The notes: generated by a model from the letters alone, not told the origin. Shown: positions 17,233-25,806, counted from the stretch's first letter. The stretch is 48,520 bases of DNA from Candidatus Stoquefichus massiliensis AP9 (GCF_000455285.1 NZ_HG005291.1:76488-125007), one strand, 5' to 3'. Translations and numbers: made by a program.

Positions 17233-17837
17233 TCTTTTTCCTTTCTTTTAATCACACATATCCCATCTCCAATAGGATAATAATTGACATCATAGTCTTC
17301 ATGATTAAAAATCCAATCTTTAAATCTCTTGATTTTCTTGACCAATTGTTTCGTATTTCTATTTTTAATATGATCAATATCAAAAATCATACCATGAAAA
17401 TCTAAATTATCAACAATGATGATTCCTTTTTCTTTAACATAAGGAACATACTTCTCAAAAAATTTCTGATATTGAGCCTTTGCTGCATCAATAAACAAGC
17501 AATCATATGGAGTATTATGAAGGAAATGTTCATCAAAAGATAAAGCATCATTATGATGAATTGTAATTTGCTGTGTTAAACCAAAATCATCAATATGTTT
17601 CACAGCTTCTTGATAACGTTCATTATCAAGTTCAATTGTTTCAACTTTTAAACGATCGACATGTGTAGCCATCATTATTGCAGAATATCCAATAGCTGAG
17701 CCAATTTCTAAACATGATGTAGCTTGAATTTCTTGAAGTTGAGAAATCAAAAAGAGGATCCCCTCTTTTTGCATAACTGGTATATTTCTCTTTAATGCAT
17801 CTTGTTCTAAATCTTCTAATTCTATTACTCTAACCAT
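17229..17837 (-). CDS. trmR: SAM-dependent O-methyltransferase, tRNA 5-hydroxyuridine methylase (YrrM/TrmR-like)
   Basis: The product is 202 residues with a Rossmann methyltransferase fold: CLEIGSAIGYSAIMMA (residues about 39-54, SAM loop), VETIELDNERYQEA and YDCLFIDAAKAQYQKFFE. In B. subtilis the homologue TrmR methylates 5-hydroxyuridine 34 to 5-methoxyuridine, the step after the TrhP proteins encoded next door. It overlaps mltG by 13 bases and the U32 gene by four, so the three-step tRNA path is translated as a block. It resembles the caffeoyl-CoA O-methyltransferase family, a common generic annotation. Confidence 0.88.
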   Translation of the reverse strand: MVRVIELEDLEQDALKRNIPVMQKEGILFLISQLQEIQATSCLEIGSAIGYSAIMMATHVDRLKVETIELDNERYQEAVKHIDDFGLTQQITIHHNDALSFDEHFLHNTPYDCLFIDAAKAQYQKFFEKYVPYVKEKGIIIVDNLDFHGMIFDIDHIKNRNTKQLVKKIKRFKDWIFNHEDYDVNYYPIGDGICVIKRKEKE

Positions 17838-18904
17838 AATTTTGCATCCTTTGCCTTTTGGACTTCTTTTGTATGTTCTTCATATGATTTAGTATAAACC
17901 ACTTTACTCTTATTGGTATCCTCTGGATCTTTCATGGCAAAAAAGTATAGATAGTCATGATGTTTATAGTCAATACATGCCTTCATTGTGGTATCTGGAA
18001 CAGTACTAATAGGTCCAATAGGTAACCCTGTATATTTGTATGTATTATACTGAGAATCAATCTGTAAATGTGCTGTTGAAACATTCACACCAGTTCTCTG
18101 CCAAGCATAATTCACTGTAATATCACTTTGTAGCAACATCCCTTTATCTAAACGATTTTTAAAGACACCAGCTATCATTGGACGATCTGTTTCATCGCTT
18201 CCTGATTCTCTTTCAACAACAGAAGCAAAAGTAAGAAATTGATGTGGTGTCCATCCTAATTTTTGAATATCATCTTTATAGGCAGATAATTTTTTATCCA
18301 TCATATTTAAAGCCAATTGTGTTACTGATTCAAGTGTTGGCTTTTCTTCAGTAATAAAGTATGTTTCTGGATAAAGATATCCTTCAAGTGGATACATAAT
18401 ATTTTTATTTAAGATACTCTCATCAATAAACCAATATTCCTTTATTAAAGATTTTAAATAATCTTGTTTTTCCCATTGTTTGATAACTTCATCTTTAGAT
18501 ATATCTAAAACTTTTGCGACAGAACTAGCAACCTCAGGAATTGTATTTCCTTCTTTAATTGTTAACTTTGACTTCAAAATATATTCAAAGTCAGGGTCTT
18601 CAATAATTGAAAAGATTTGGGATAATGACATATTCTTATTAAAAAGATATGTATTGGCTTGTAGATTATCAAAATGATTCAGCTTTAAAAATATTTTTCC
18701 ACATAACTTATTCTGAACAAGTCCTGCTTCATCTAATACATCTAACATTTGTGTTGCAGATGTACCAGATTCAATTTTAACAACAACTTCTTCATTCTTT
18801 GATGATACTGCTGAAATACCATTATTATAAAATAAAAGACTTCCTAAAATTGCAACAGCAATAATAGCTCCAATACCTATTAAAATGAACTTTTTATTTT
18901 TCAT
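17825..18904 (-). CDS. mltG: Endolytic murein transglycosylase MltG
   Basis: This is a membrane-anchored lytic transglycosylase that cuts nascent peptidoglycan and limits glycan strand length. It is 359 residues. One N-terminal membrane helix (about residues 5-26) is followed by a LysM-like part. The YceG catalytic region then contains PLEGYLYPETYFI, LTFASVVERESG (catalytic Glu) and LQSDITVNYAW. The end segment, NTYKYTGLPIGPIS, is also typical. GGAGG precedes the ATG, and a promoter lies at 18926-18954. It is the head of the mltG-yrrM-yrrN-yrrO-udk transcript. Confidence 0.96.
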   Translation of the reverse strand: MKNKKFILIGIGAIIAVAILGSLLFYNNGISAVSSKNEEVVVKIESGTSATQMLDVLDEAGLVQNKLCGKIFLKLNHFDNLQANTYLFNKNMSLSQIFSIIEDPDFEYILKSKLTIKEGNTIPEVASSVAKVLDISKDEVIKQWEKQDYLKSLIKEYWFIDESILNKNIMYPLEGYLYPETYFITEEKPTLESVTQLALNMMDKKLSAYKDDIQKLGWTPHQFLTFASVVERESGSDETDRPMIAGVFKNRLDKGMLLQSDITVNYAWQRTGVNVSTAHLQIDSQYNTYKYTGLPIGPISTVPDTTMKACIDYKHHDYLYFFAMKDPEDTNKSKVVYTKSYEEHTKEVQKAKDAKLWLE

Positions 18905-18925
18905 AAAACATCCTCCATCTTTATT

Positions 18926-18954
18926 ATTATAAGTGATTTTACAACAATTATCAA
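18926..18954 (-). promoter_or_regulatory. Promoter of the mltG operon
   Basis: On the minus strand, TTGATA (18949-18954) and TATAAT (18926-18931) are separated by 17 bases. It lies back to back with the GH3 promoter. Confidence 0.65.
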
Positions 18955-18968
18955 TAAAACATCTTTTT

Positions 18969-18997
18969 TTGCATTGTTTTACAAAATAAACTATAAT
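18969..18997 (+). promoter_or_regulatory. Promoter of the GH3 gene
   Basis: TTGCAT (18969-18974) and TATAAT (18992-18997) are separated by 17 bases, about 20 bases before the start codon. Confidence 0.65.
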
Positions 18998-19016
18998 AAA
19001 TCTAAGGAGTGATTTA

Positions 19017-20198
19017 ATGAATTTAAAAAAATTAACTATTTTATCATTGATTATTACATTAATGAGTAGTTGTCAGCCAAATAAGGAAAATACTGTTACA
19101 ACATCAAAACCGCAAAATGAATTAAGTTTTTCTGCTCAGGATACATTAGATTCTATGTCATTAAAAGAAAAGATTGGTCAATTATTTATAGTTAGACCAG
19201 AATCTTTAGATTTTTCATTGAACTCAAAACAAGTTCATGATCCTCATCAATACGGGCTAACAAACTGTAATGAAAACATGTTATCTGCACTTAAAGATTA
19301 TCCTGTTGGTGGTATTGTGATGTTTTCAAAAAATATAACATCACCTTCTCAAATTCAGTCATTTATTCATAATTTTCAAAAAAATAGTGATATTCCTTTA
19401 TTTATGGGAGTAGATGAAGAAGGTGGTCAAGTATCTAGAATTGCAAGTACAAATGGATTTCAAGTTAAAAAATATAAAAGCATGACAGAAATAGGAGATA
19501 CAAATAATCCTGATAATGCAAAAAATGCAGGTATAGAGATAGGAAAATATCTTCACGAATATGGGTTTAATCTTGATTTTGCTCCAGATGCTGATATCAA
19601 TACAAATCCACACAATCCAATTATTGGCACACGTTCTTTTGGTAGTGATCCTCAATTGGTTGGAAAAATGGTAAGTGCTACGATTGAAGGTTTCCATAGT
19701 TCAGATATTATGACATGTATTAAACATTTTCCGGGTCATGGCGATACTCAGACTGATACACATTTAGGATATGCTTCAACAAACAAAAACTGGCAGGAAA
19801 TGTTAAAATGTGAAATGATTCCATTTCAAATGGGAATAGAAGCCAAAACTGATATGGTTATGGTTTCACATATCACAGCAGTCAATGTATCTTCAGATCA
19901 ATTACCTGCCTCTCTTTCTTATGAAATGATTACTGAAAAGTTGCGTCATGAGTTAAATTATGATGGAATTGTTATTACTGATTCTTTAGCTATGCAAGCT
20001 ATTACAAAACAATATAATTCAAAAGAAACTGCTATTAAGACTATTCAAGCTGGCTCTGATATTCTTTTAATGCCTGACAATTATAAGGAAGCTTTTGATG
20101 GTCTCATGAATGCTGTAAAGAATGGAATTATTGATGAACAACAAATCGATCAAAGTGTTTTAAAAATACTACAATTAAAGGAAAAATATCTATTTTAA
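19017..20198 (+). CDS. nagZ: Beta-N-acetylhexosaminidase, GH3 family lipoprotein (NagZ-like)
   Basis: This is a surface lipoprotein of 393 residues that probably removes N-acetylglucosamine from peptidoglycan fragments. The signal ends in the lipobox LMSSC. GH3 blocks are present: MGVDEEGGQVSRI, FAPDADINTNPHNPIIGTRSF (residues about 183-203), and KHFPGHGDTQTDTH with the His-Asp-type acid/base loop of the NagZ group. GIVITDSLAMQAI carries the nucleophile Asp. The C-terminal GH3 domain is absent, as in NagZ. It is transcribed against the flanking housekeeping genes, so it looks like an insertion into the mltG to DUF1292 interval. Confidence 0.92.
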   Translation: MNLKKLTILSLIITLMSSCQPNKENTVTTSKPQNELSFSAQDTLDSMSLKEKIGQLFIVRPESLDFSLNSKQVHDPHQYGLTNCNENMLSALKDYPVGGIVMFSKNITSPSQIQSFIHNFQKNSDIPLFMGVDEEGGQVSRIASTNGFQVKKYKSMTEIGDTNNPDNAKNAGIEIGKYLHEYGFNLDFAPDADINTNPHNPIIGTRSFGSDPQLVGKMVSATIEGFHSSDIMTCIKHFPGHGDTQTDTHLGYASTNKNWQEMLKCEMIPFQMGIEAKTDMVMVSHITAVNVSSDQLPASLSYEMITEKLRHELNYDGIVITDSLAMQAITKQYNSKETAIKTIQAGSDILLMPDNYKEAFDGLMNAVKNGIIDEQQIDQSVLKILQLKEKYLF

Positions 20199-20229
20199 AA
20201 GGATGAACTCGTCATCCTTATTTTTTTTC
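20199..20229. terminator. Bidirectional terminator
   Basis: AAGGATGA (20199-20206) pairs with TCATCCTT (20212-20219), with a T run at 20221-20229 on the plus strand. It separates the convergent GH3 and lactonase genes. Confidence 0.8.
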
Positions 20230-21303
20230 ATATACTCTTCCCTCAACCATACAAACAGGTTCACCAACTGGATAATTGAAATGTGTTTCAAATAAAACAC
20301 CTTTAGATTCTTCACGTTTTAACTCATATGATTCCAAAGTTCCACCTTTTTGTGATGCAACAACTAACCATCGATCATTAACCATAATCATTGATCTTGG
20401 ATTTTCATCAGTATCAACGTATTCAATATATTCCAATTGACCATTTTCCTGATTAACGCCAAAGACGCTCACAGAGTCATGACCACGATTAGAAGCAAAC
20501 AAATAATCACCAGATTGAGATAAAACAAGATCTCCTGCTAAACTTTCTTTAGCAAACTCATCTTTTGGATATGTATCAATTTCCTGAACAAAAGTAAACT
20601 GACAATCATTGTATTGATATACAGCCACTGTATTTGAAAGTTCATTAAGAATATAAGCAAACTTTCCATCATTTGAGAAAACAATTTTCTTAGGTCCTGA
20701 ACCAGGTTTAACTTTAAAAGTATTCTCTTCATCTCTTTCAAGTTTTCCTTTTTCCCCAACACAATATAAAACAATCTCATCAGTTCCCAAATCACACACA
20801 ACAATTCTTTGATGATCTGGTGTTTCATAAACAAAATGAGGATGTGGTTCACCCTGACGTTTTGGATCCACACTATGTCCAACATGTTTAATACATTGCG
20901 TTACTTTTACAATCTTCTGTTTTAATATTGGAATTGTCACGACTTCTCCATTATAATAATCAGCAGCATAAACAAAACTTCTATCTTCTGTGACATAAGA
21001 ATTCATATATGTCTTTCCCTTATAATAAACTTTACCTGCTAATCCAAATTGGAGATCCATGCTTGCATATTGCCATATTCCTCCATCGGTATTTGTGCCA
21101 CTATTATTTTTATAACATACATAAATAAAACGTTCACGTCTAAATATTGCTGTTGGATTTGTGAGTGACTTATAAAATTTCTTTTTAATTAATTCACCAT
21201 TATCAACATCTAAATGAAAAACATACATTCCTCTTGTTAAATGATTTCCATAACTTCCTACAAATATTGGTTTCACATGTCTTGTTGGAAAAAATAATCC
21301 CAT
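20218..21303 (-). CDS. Lactonase family protein (6-phosphogluconolactonase-like beta-propeller)
   Basis: The product is a cytoplasmic seven-bladed beta-propeller of 361 residues, of the YkgB/Pgl-type lactonase family. Typical blocks are GEPHPHFVYETPDHQRIVVCDLGTDEI (residues about 155-181), GSGPKKIVFSNDGKFAYILNEL and YLFASNRGHDSVSVF. The HPHF and NRGHDS motifs mark the active face. It may hydrolyse 6-phosphogluconolactone in the pentose phosphate path, but family members have mixed substrates. A GGAGG site precedes ATG 21303. It sits between mltG and yrzB homologues, where B. subtilis has no such gene. Confidence 0.85.
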   Translation of the reverse strand: MGLFFPTRHVKPIFVGSYGNHLTRGMYVFHLDVDNGELIKKKFYKSLTNPTAIFRRERFIYVCYKNNSGTNTDGGIWQYASMDLQFGLAGKVYYKGKTYMNSYVTEDRSFVYAADYYNGEVVTIPILKQKIVKVTQCIKHVGHSVDPKRQGEPHPHFVYETPDHQRIVVCDLGTDEIVLYCVGEKGKLERDEENTFKVKPGSGPKKIVFSNDGKFAYILNELSNTVAVYQYNDCQFTFVQEIDTYPKDEFAKESLAGDLVLSQSGDYLFASNRGHDSVSVFGVNQENGQLEYIEYVDTDENPRSMIMVNDRWLVVASQKGGTLESYELKREESKGVLFETHFNYPVGEPVCMVEGRVYEKK

Positions 21304-21364
21304 CTTTAAAATCCTCCTTAATACTTTTTATATTATTTCATATTTATATGAATTCTTTATAAAC

Positions 21365-21387
21365 AAAGAAAGGTAACTTTCGTTACC
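21365..21387 (-). terminator. Terminator after the DUF1292 gene
   Basis: GGTAAC (21372-21377) pairs with GTTACC (21382-21387). Read leftward it is followed by TTTCTTTGTTT. It overlaps the stop codon. Confidence 0.65.
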
Positions 21388-21766
21388 CTTTATTATGACA
21401 ACAGCATTCATGATCATCATCATGATCTTCACCATGACAACAAACATGTTCTTCATCATTATCATGACAACAAACATGATCTTCATCACCTTCATGGCAA
21501 CATACATGTTCTTCTTCGTCTTCAGCATCTTCAGCCAGGAAACTATTAAAGACTTCTTCAATCATTTCCCATTCTTCTGGTGTCTCTACTGGATATAAAT
21601 GTCCTTCATCATCATAAATTGATGAATAAACTTGTGGTGCTTCAACACTTGCATCATAATATAAAACATATTTCTTTTGAGTTTCATCACTTTCAAAAGT
21701 AAATAAAACATCAAATTCTAATTCATCACCATTATCATCAATAACTTGTATTTTATTTGCGTCCAT
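21383..21766 (-). CDS. DUF1292 (YrzB-like) protein with Cys/His-rich repeat tail
   Basis: The product is 127 residues. Residues about 5-78 are the DUF1292 domain (IQVIDDNGDELEFDVLFTFE, PETPEEWE-like end), found next to ruvX and ireB in many Firmicutes. Its role is unknown. The last 44 residues are unusual: three HVCCH units about ten residues apart, separated by acidic spacers, followed by HECCCH. Together they hold nine Cys and nine His. This looks like a metal-binding tail for zinc, copper or similar, encoded by a short tandem repeat in the DNA at 21390-21520. GGAGA precedes the ATG. It directly follows ruvX. Confidence 0.88.
   Translation of the reverse strand: MDANKIQVIDDNGDELEFDVLFTFESDETQKKYVLYYDASVEAPQVYSSIYDDEGHLYPVETPEEWEMIEEVFNSFLAEDAEDEEEHVCCHEGDEDHVCCHDNDEEHVCCHGEDHDDDHECCCHNKG
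21390..21520 (-). repeat. In-frame tandem repeat of about 30 bp encoding HVCCH units
   Basis: Three and a half copies of a unit encoding HVCCH plus about five acidic residues form the end of the DUF1292 gene. On the plus strand the recurring core is ATGACAACAAACATG or close variants. Confidence 0.75.
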
Positions 21767-21767
21767 A

Positions 21768-22190
21768 CTATCTCCTTTGACTATCTAAATAACCTTGTAA
21801 AATCTGTATAGCAGCCATCTTATCAATGACTTGCTTTCTTTTCTTTCTTGATACATCAGCAAAAATTAATTGATTCTCAGCAATAACAGTTGTGAGTCTT
21901 TCATCAACTAAAATGACTTCAACATCCATCATTTTTTCAAGTCTTTCTTTAAAATCAATAGAGATTTGTGCTCTTTCGCCCAAATCTCCATTCATATGCT
22001 TAGGTAATCCAAGAACAATAGTATGAATGTTATTTTGTTGAACAATTTCTTTAATATGATAAGCAGCACTCTTATAATGATTATCTTTAAAGTGATATGT
22101 CTCGACCCCATGAGCAATCATACCTAAAGCATCACTCATTGCTATTCCACATGTTCTTGATCCTAAATCTAAACCTAATATTTTCTCCAC
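21768..22190 (-). CDS. ruvX: Holliday junction resolvase-like protein RuvX (YqgF)
   Basis: The product is 140 residues, an RNase H-fold nuclease family protein linked to pre-16S rRNA 5' end maturation in other bacteria. The motifs are ILGLDLGSRTCGIAMSD (first Asp), IVLGLPKHMNG and VEVILVDERLTTVIAE. The start is GTG 22190, which shares one base with the TAG stop of ireB (TAGTG), so translation is coupled. The order ireB-ruvX-yrzB is conserved. Confidence 0.95.
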   Translation of the reverse strand: MEKILGLDLGSRTCGIAMSDALGMIAHGVETYHFKDNHYKSAAYHIKEIVQQNNIHTIVLGLPKHMNGDLGERAQISIDFKERLEKMMDVEVILVDERLTTVIAENQLIFADVSRKKRKQVIDKMAAIQILQGYLDSQRR

Positions 22191-22447
22191 TATTTAGACT
22201 CCAAATAAAATTTAACGAGTTCCTCAATAATTTCATCACGATCAATCTGCTGAATAATAGAACGTGCACCTTTATGACTTGAAATATAAGCAGGATCATT
22301 AGAAATCAAATATCCAGCGATTTGATGCACTGCATTATATCCTCTCTCGTCTAAGGCTTGTGAAACTGTCATTAAATTTGCATGAATAACTTCTCTTTTA
22401 ATCTCTTCTGAATTAAATAGACGTGTTTGAGTAAAATCCTTTGCCAT
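22190..22447 (-). CDS. ireB: IreB family regulatory phosphoprotein (UPF0297)
   Basis: The product is a small cytoplasmic protein of 85 residues. In Enterococcus IreB is phosphorylated by the PASTA kinase IreK and restrains cephalosporin resistance. The family signature near the N-terminus (FTQTRLFNSEEIKREV) and the middle (ALDERGYNAVHQIAGYLISNDPAYISSH, residues about 31-58) are clear. N-terminal threonines at residues 6 and 8 are candidate phosphorylation sites. GGAGGT precedes the ATG. It follows alaS as in other Firmicutes. Confidence 0.95.
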   Translation of the reverse strand: MAKDFTQTRLFNSEEIKREVIHANLMTVSQALDERGYNAVHQIAGYLISNDPAYISSHKGARSIIQQIDRDEIIEELVKFYLESK

Positions 22448-22513
22448 AGCACATACCTCCTGTCTATATAATCAATATTACACCATATTGCTAAAAATTG
22501 CTAGTAAAAGTGC

Positions 22514-25123
22514 TTAGAAACATTGTTTTATTTGCTCAATTGCCTCACTTATATGGCTATTATCAGCACAACCACCTTGTGCGAAGTCTGGCTTTCCGCC
22601 ACCTCTTCCACCTGTTACTTCATTAATCATTTTAACAATATTTCCTGCTTTATGTCCACTTTGAACCATAGAAGCTGTCAATCCAACAAAATAAGACACT
22701 TTTCCTTCACATTCACTGACTAATACAACACATCCATTTTGTAATTGATCACGTAATTCAAATGTCATTTGTTTTGCTGTTGCAGCATCTTTATTTTCAC
22801 TGACATATAAGAATTGTACACCATGAATGTCTTCAATATTCTTCGTTTTTTCTTTTGCTTCAATACTATTTAATTTATCTAAATATTGATCACGCTCTTT
22901 TTTAACAGTAGCAGCTTCATCAATAAAATGAGAAAGTTTATCAACAATTTCATTTTTATTCTTTATCTTTAATAATTCACTCATCATATGAATTGTTTCT
23001 TCATTTTTCTTTAAAGCAAGATAAGCATTTTGCGCAGTAACTGCTTCAATACGTCTTACTCCTGAACCAATACTTTCTTCGCTTTCAATCTTGAACAAAC
23101 CAATTTGGGCACTATTAGAAACATGGCATCCACCACATAATTCCTTTGAGTAATCCCCAACACTAACAACTCTTACTTCATCCCCATATTTTTCATCAAA
23201 AAGTGCCATTGCTCCTGAATTTAAAGCTTCATCCTTACTCATTAACTGAATTGTAACATTTAATCCATTAAAGATTTGTTCATTCACTTGATCTTCAACT
23301 TGGCGAATTTCTTCATCTGTCATCTTTTGTGGATGAGTAAAGTCAAAACGTAACCTTTCGTTATCTACATAAGATCCTGCTTGAGATACATGCTCACCTA
23401 ATATATTCTTTAATGCTTTTTGTAACAAATGTGTTGCAGTATGATTATTTTGAATTAACGCACGTTTGTGTGTATCAACAGTTAATGTCAATTCATCACC
23501 GACTTTAACACAACCCTGGTTGACTTCAATAACATGTAAATGCTGCTGATGAGGTGCTTTATTAACATGTGTTACACATATATCTGTCGTATTGTTAGAC
23601 ATTGTTCCTGTATCAGCACATTGTCCACCCATTTCAGCATAGAAAGTTGTTTGATTTAAAATGATTTCACCTTTCGTTGTGATTTCACCGCATTTGACTC
23701 CGTTTTCAAAAGTTGCAATTACTTTTGCAGTGATTGGTGTTGGATCATAAATAAATGAACTTGGTTCTTCAAAAGCCATTAAATCAGGTTTTTGTGATGA
23801 CATTGATTCAACATCACCACGTGCATTTCTTGCACGTTCCTGTTGTGCTTTCATTTCTTCCTTAAATCCATCTTCATCAACACTAAATCCAGATTCTTCA
23901 GCAATCTCAACAGTTAACTCTAATGGGAAACCATATGTATCATATAATTTAAAAGCATCTTTACCATTTAATTGATGATCTTTTGTTTTTTGTAACATTT
24001 GATTTAATAATTTTTCACCATTAGACAGAGTTTTATGGAATGCTTCCTCTTCTTTTTTGACTAATCCACTTACATATTCAGCTTTTGCAGGTAAATAATC
24101 ATAGAAATCTTTCATGATATCAGTAACCACATAAACCAATTCATACATAAATGAATGATCAATACCAATTTTCTTACCAAAACGTACAGCACGTCTTAAA
24201 ATACGTCTCAATACGTATCCACGACCTGCATTATCAAACAGTGCCCCATCACTTAATGCAAAAGTCACAGTACGAATATGATCAGCTATGACACGATAAG
24301 CCATTTTATTATCCTCATATTTGACATTTGCCATTTTTTCTGTTGTATGAATAATAGGTAAAAAGAAATCTGTATCAAAATTTGTTTCTCCACCTTGAAT
24401 AATGCTCACAAGTCGTTCAAGTCCCATACCTGTATCAATATTCTTCTGTGGTAATTCTTTATAATCTTTTCTATCAATTGCAGGATTACAATCATATTGT
24501 GAAAATACAACATTCCATACTTCAATATAACGATCATTTTCCAACTCTTCAAAGAATAATTTTTCCCCTAAACCATCTGGATCATATGTTTCACCACGAT
24601 CATAGAAAATTTCTGAATCAGGTCCACCAGGTCCTTCTCCTATTTCCCAGAAATTTCCATCTGTTTTTAAAATATGACTAGGATCAACATGACACACTTC
24701 TGTCCAAATACGATAAGCTTCATCATCATCTGTATAAACAGTGATATATAATTTTTCCTTATCAAAACCAATCCATTCTTCACTTGTTAAAAACTCCCAT
24801 GCAAAAGGAATTGCATCTTCTTTAAAATAATCTCCAATAGAGAAATTACCAAGCATTTCAAAGAATGTATGGTGTCTTGCAGTTTTGCCAACATTTTCAA
24901 TATCATTTGTACGAATAGATTTTTGAGCATTAGCAATTCTGTTACAAGCAGGTGTCTCACTTCCATCAAAATATTTCTTTAAAGCAGCCACACCTGCGTT
25001 AATCCATAAAAGTGTTGGATCATTATGGGGAATCAAAGATGCCCCTGGTTCAATCATATGTCCTTTAGACTTAAAATAATCTAAAAACATTTGTCTGACT
25101 TGATTTCCTGTTAATTGTTTCAT
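22514..25123 (-). CDS. alaS: Alanine--tRNA ligase
   Basis: This enzyme charges tRNA-Ala. It is 869 residues, the normal length. The class II catalytic part includes the DPTLLWINAGVAALK and GPGGPDSEIFYDRG blocks. The editing domain has HTATHLLQKAL and the zinc motif LCGGCHVSN. The C-terminal DHHA1-like domain ends with GGRGGGKPDFAQGG. GGAGGA precedes the ATG. A T-box leader with an alanine GCT specifier lies immediately upstream, so expression should rise when tRNA-Ala is uncharged. Confidence 0.98.
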   Translation of the reverse strand: MKQLTGNQVRQMFLDYFKSKGHMIEPGASLIPHNDPTLLWINAGVAALKKYFDGSETPACNRIANAQKSIRTNDIENVGKTARHHTFFEMLGNFSIGDYFKEDAIPFAWEFLTSEEWIGFDKEKLYITVYTDDDEAYRIWTEVCHVDPSHILKTDGNFWEIGEGPGGPDSEIFYDRGETYDPDGLGEKLFFEELENDRYIEVWNVVFSQYDCNPAIDRKDYKELPQKNIDTGMGLERLVSIIQGGETNFDTDFFLPIIHTTEKMANVKYEDNKMAYRVIADHIRTVTFALSDGALFDNAGRGYVLRRILRRAVRFGKKIGIDHSFMYELVYVVTDIMKDFYDYLPAKAEYVSGLVKKEEEAFHKTLSNGEKLLNQMLQKTKDHQLNGKDAFKLYDTYGFPLELTVEIAEESGFSVDEDGFKEEMKAQQERARNARGDVESMSSQKPDLMAFEEPSSFIYDPTPITAKVIATFENGVKCGEITTKGEIILNQTTFYAEMGGQCADTGTMSNNTTDICVTHVNKAPHQQHLHVIEVNQGCVKVGDELTLTVDTHKRALIQNNHTATHLLQKALKNILGEHVSQAGSYVDNERLRFDFTHPQKMTDEEIRQVEDQVNEQIFNGLNVTIQLMSKDEALNSGAMALFDEKYGDEVRVVSVGDYSKELCGGCHVSNSAQIGLFKIESEESIGSGVRRIEAVTAQNAYLALKKNEETIHMMSELLKIKNKNEIVDKLSHFIDEAATVKKERDQYLDKLNSIEAKEKTKNIEDIHGVQFLYVSENKDAATAKQMTFELRDQLQNGCVVLVSECEGKVSYFVGLTASMVQSGHKAGNIVKMINEVTGGRGGGKPDFAQGGCADNSHISEAIEQIKQCF

Positions 25124-25139
25124 AAATATCCTCCTTTAC

Positions 25140-25362
25140 AAAATAAAAAAGTCATTCCTTACAAGGAACGACTTATATCGCGGTACCATCCTTATTCATA
25201 ATCTAAAGATTATGCTCTCTAAGTCGATAACGCTGACTATGCGTTGATGTTTACATCACTCTTCAAAGTAGCTTTCTTTATATATTCATAGAAATTTTCA
25301 CCAACCATTTCCTCTCTATCATGAATCATATAAATACTTCTCTTTTTCAACGATTTGACTCA
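25140..25362 (-). ncRNA. T-box leader of alaS, specifier GCT (Ala)
   Basis: On the minus strand: AGTA of the specifier loop (25335-25338), a TTTATAT/ATATAAA stem, GGTTGGTG in the upper stem, and GAAA followed by GCT AC (specifier complementary to 25270-25272). The T-box GGATGGTACCGCG sits at 25179-25191. A terminator pairs 25150-25158 with 25165-25173, followed by a T run. The specifier matches alaS, and the bulge TGGT fits tRNA-Ala with A73. The promoter is at 25366-25394. Confidence 0.93.
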
Positions 25363-25365
25363 TGT

Positions 25366-25394
25366 ATTATAACCAATTTATCTGAAAAAATCAA
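25366..25394 (-). promoter_or_regulatory. Promoter of the alaS T-box transcript
   Basis: On the minus strand, TTGATT (25389-25394) and TATAAT (25366-25371) are separated by 17 bases, just ahead of the T-box leader. Confidence 0.75.
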
Positions 25395-25613
25395 TATAAA
25401 AGATAAATTGAAATAATTCTCATGTTCTTATATTAAGTTAAATTTATTATATAATTTAATATGCCTATAGTTGATAGATAGTTTATACATCAAATGTTTA
25501 TCTTAAATAGTTAGTGCATATATAATTTTCTAAAAGAAACAAGAATAAAAACATCATATATTACTATTTAACCCAGATAAAACATACACTTACAAAATGT
25601 ATATTTTTAAATT

Positions 25614-25637
25614 GCATTGATTAAATCAATGCTTTTT
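25614..25637 (+). terminator. Terminator-like hairpin with no known upstream gene
   Basis: GCATTGA (25614-25620) pairs with TCAATGC (25626-25632), followed by TTTTT. On the plus strand it has the form of an intrinsic terminator, yet the sequence before it back to the alaS promoter has no gene. It could end a short RNA. Confidence 0.4.
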
Positions 25638-25762
25638 CAATTTTTTACCAACAAAAAATAAGAAACAATAAAAATTTATAGAAACATGAAATTATATTGA
25701 TATAATCATGCTTTTTATTGCTTATTATCATTTATTTGTTGGGAAATATATAACCAATTATA

Positions 25763-25800
25763 TTATCTTTACATGAGTATGTAAAGATAAACAGATTTTT
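25763..25800 (+). terminator. Perfect 12-bp inverted repeat followed by T run
   Basis: TTATCTTTACAT (25763-25774) pairs perfectly with ATGTAAAGATAA (25779-25790) around a GAGT loop. A run of five Ts lies shortly after it on the plus strand. On the minus strand it lies just past the Na/Pi gene but without a T run, so its direction is unclear. Confidence 0.45.
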
Positions 25801-25806
25801 CTATAG

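Larger units (their letters stand above)
25395..25806. other. AT-rich intergenic stretch without a recognisable gene
   Basis: About 410 bases upstream of the alaS promoter and past the end of the Na/Pi gene. No open frame of useful length with a ribosome site was found on either strand. It holds two clear hairpins (25614-25632 and 25763-25790) described separately. Otherwise nothing is recognised. Confidence 0.6.

Noticed and set aside
21395-21598. Plus-strand open frame across the HVCCH repeat region
   Set aside because: It is the antisense of the DUF1292 tail. The repeats create a long frame by chance, and it has no ribosome site.
25763-25790. Perfect inverted repeat as a mobile-element end or attachment site
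   Set aside because: No target duplication, integrase or second copy was found in the window, so a hairpin is the safer reading.
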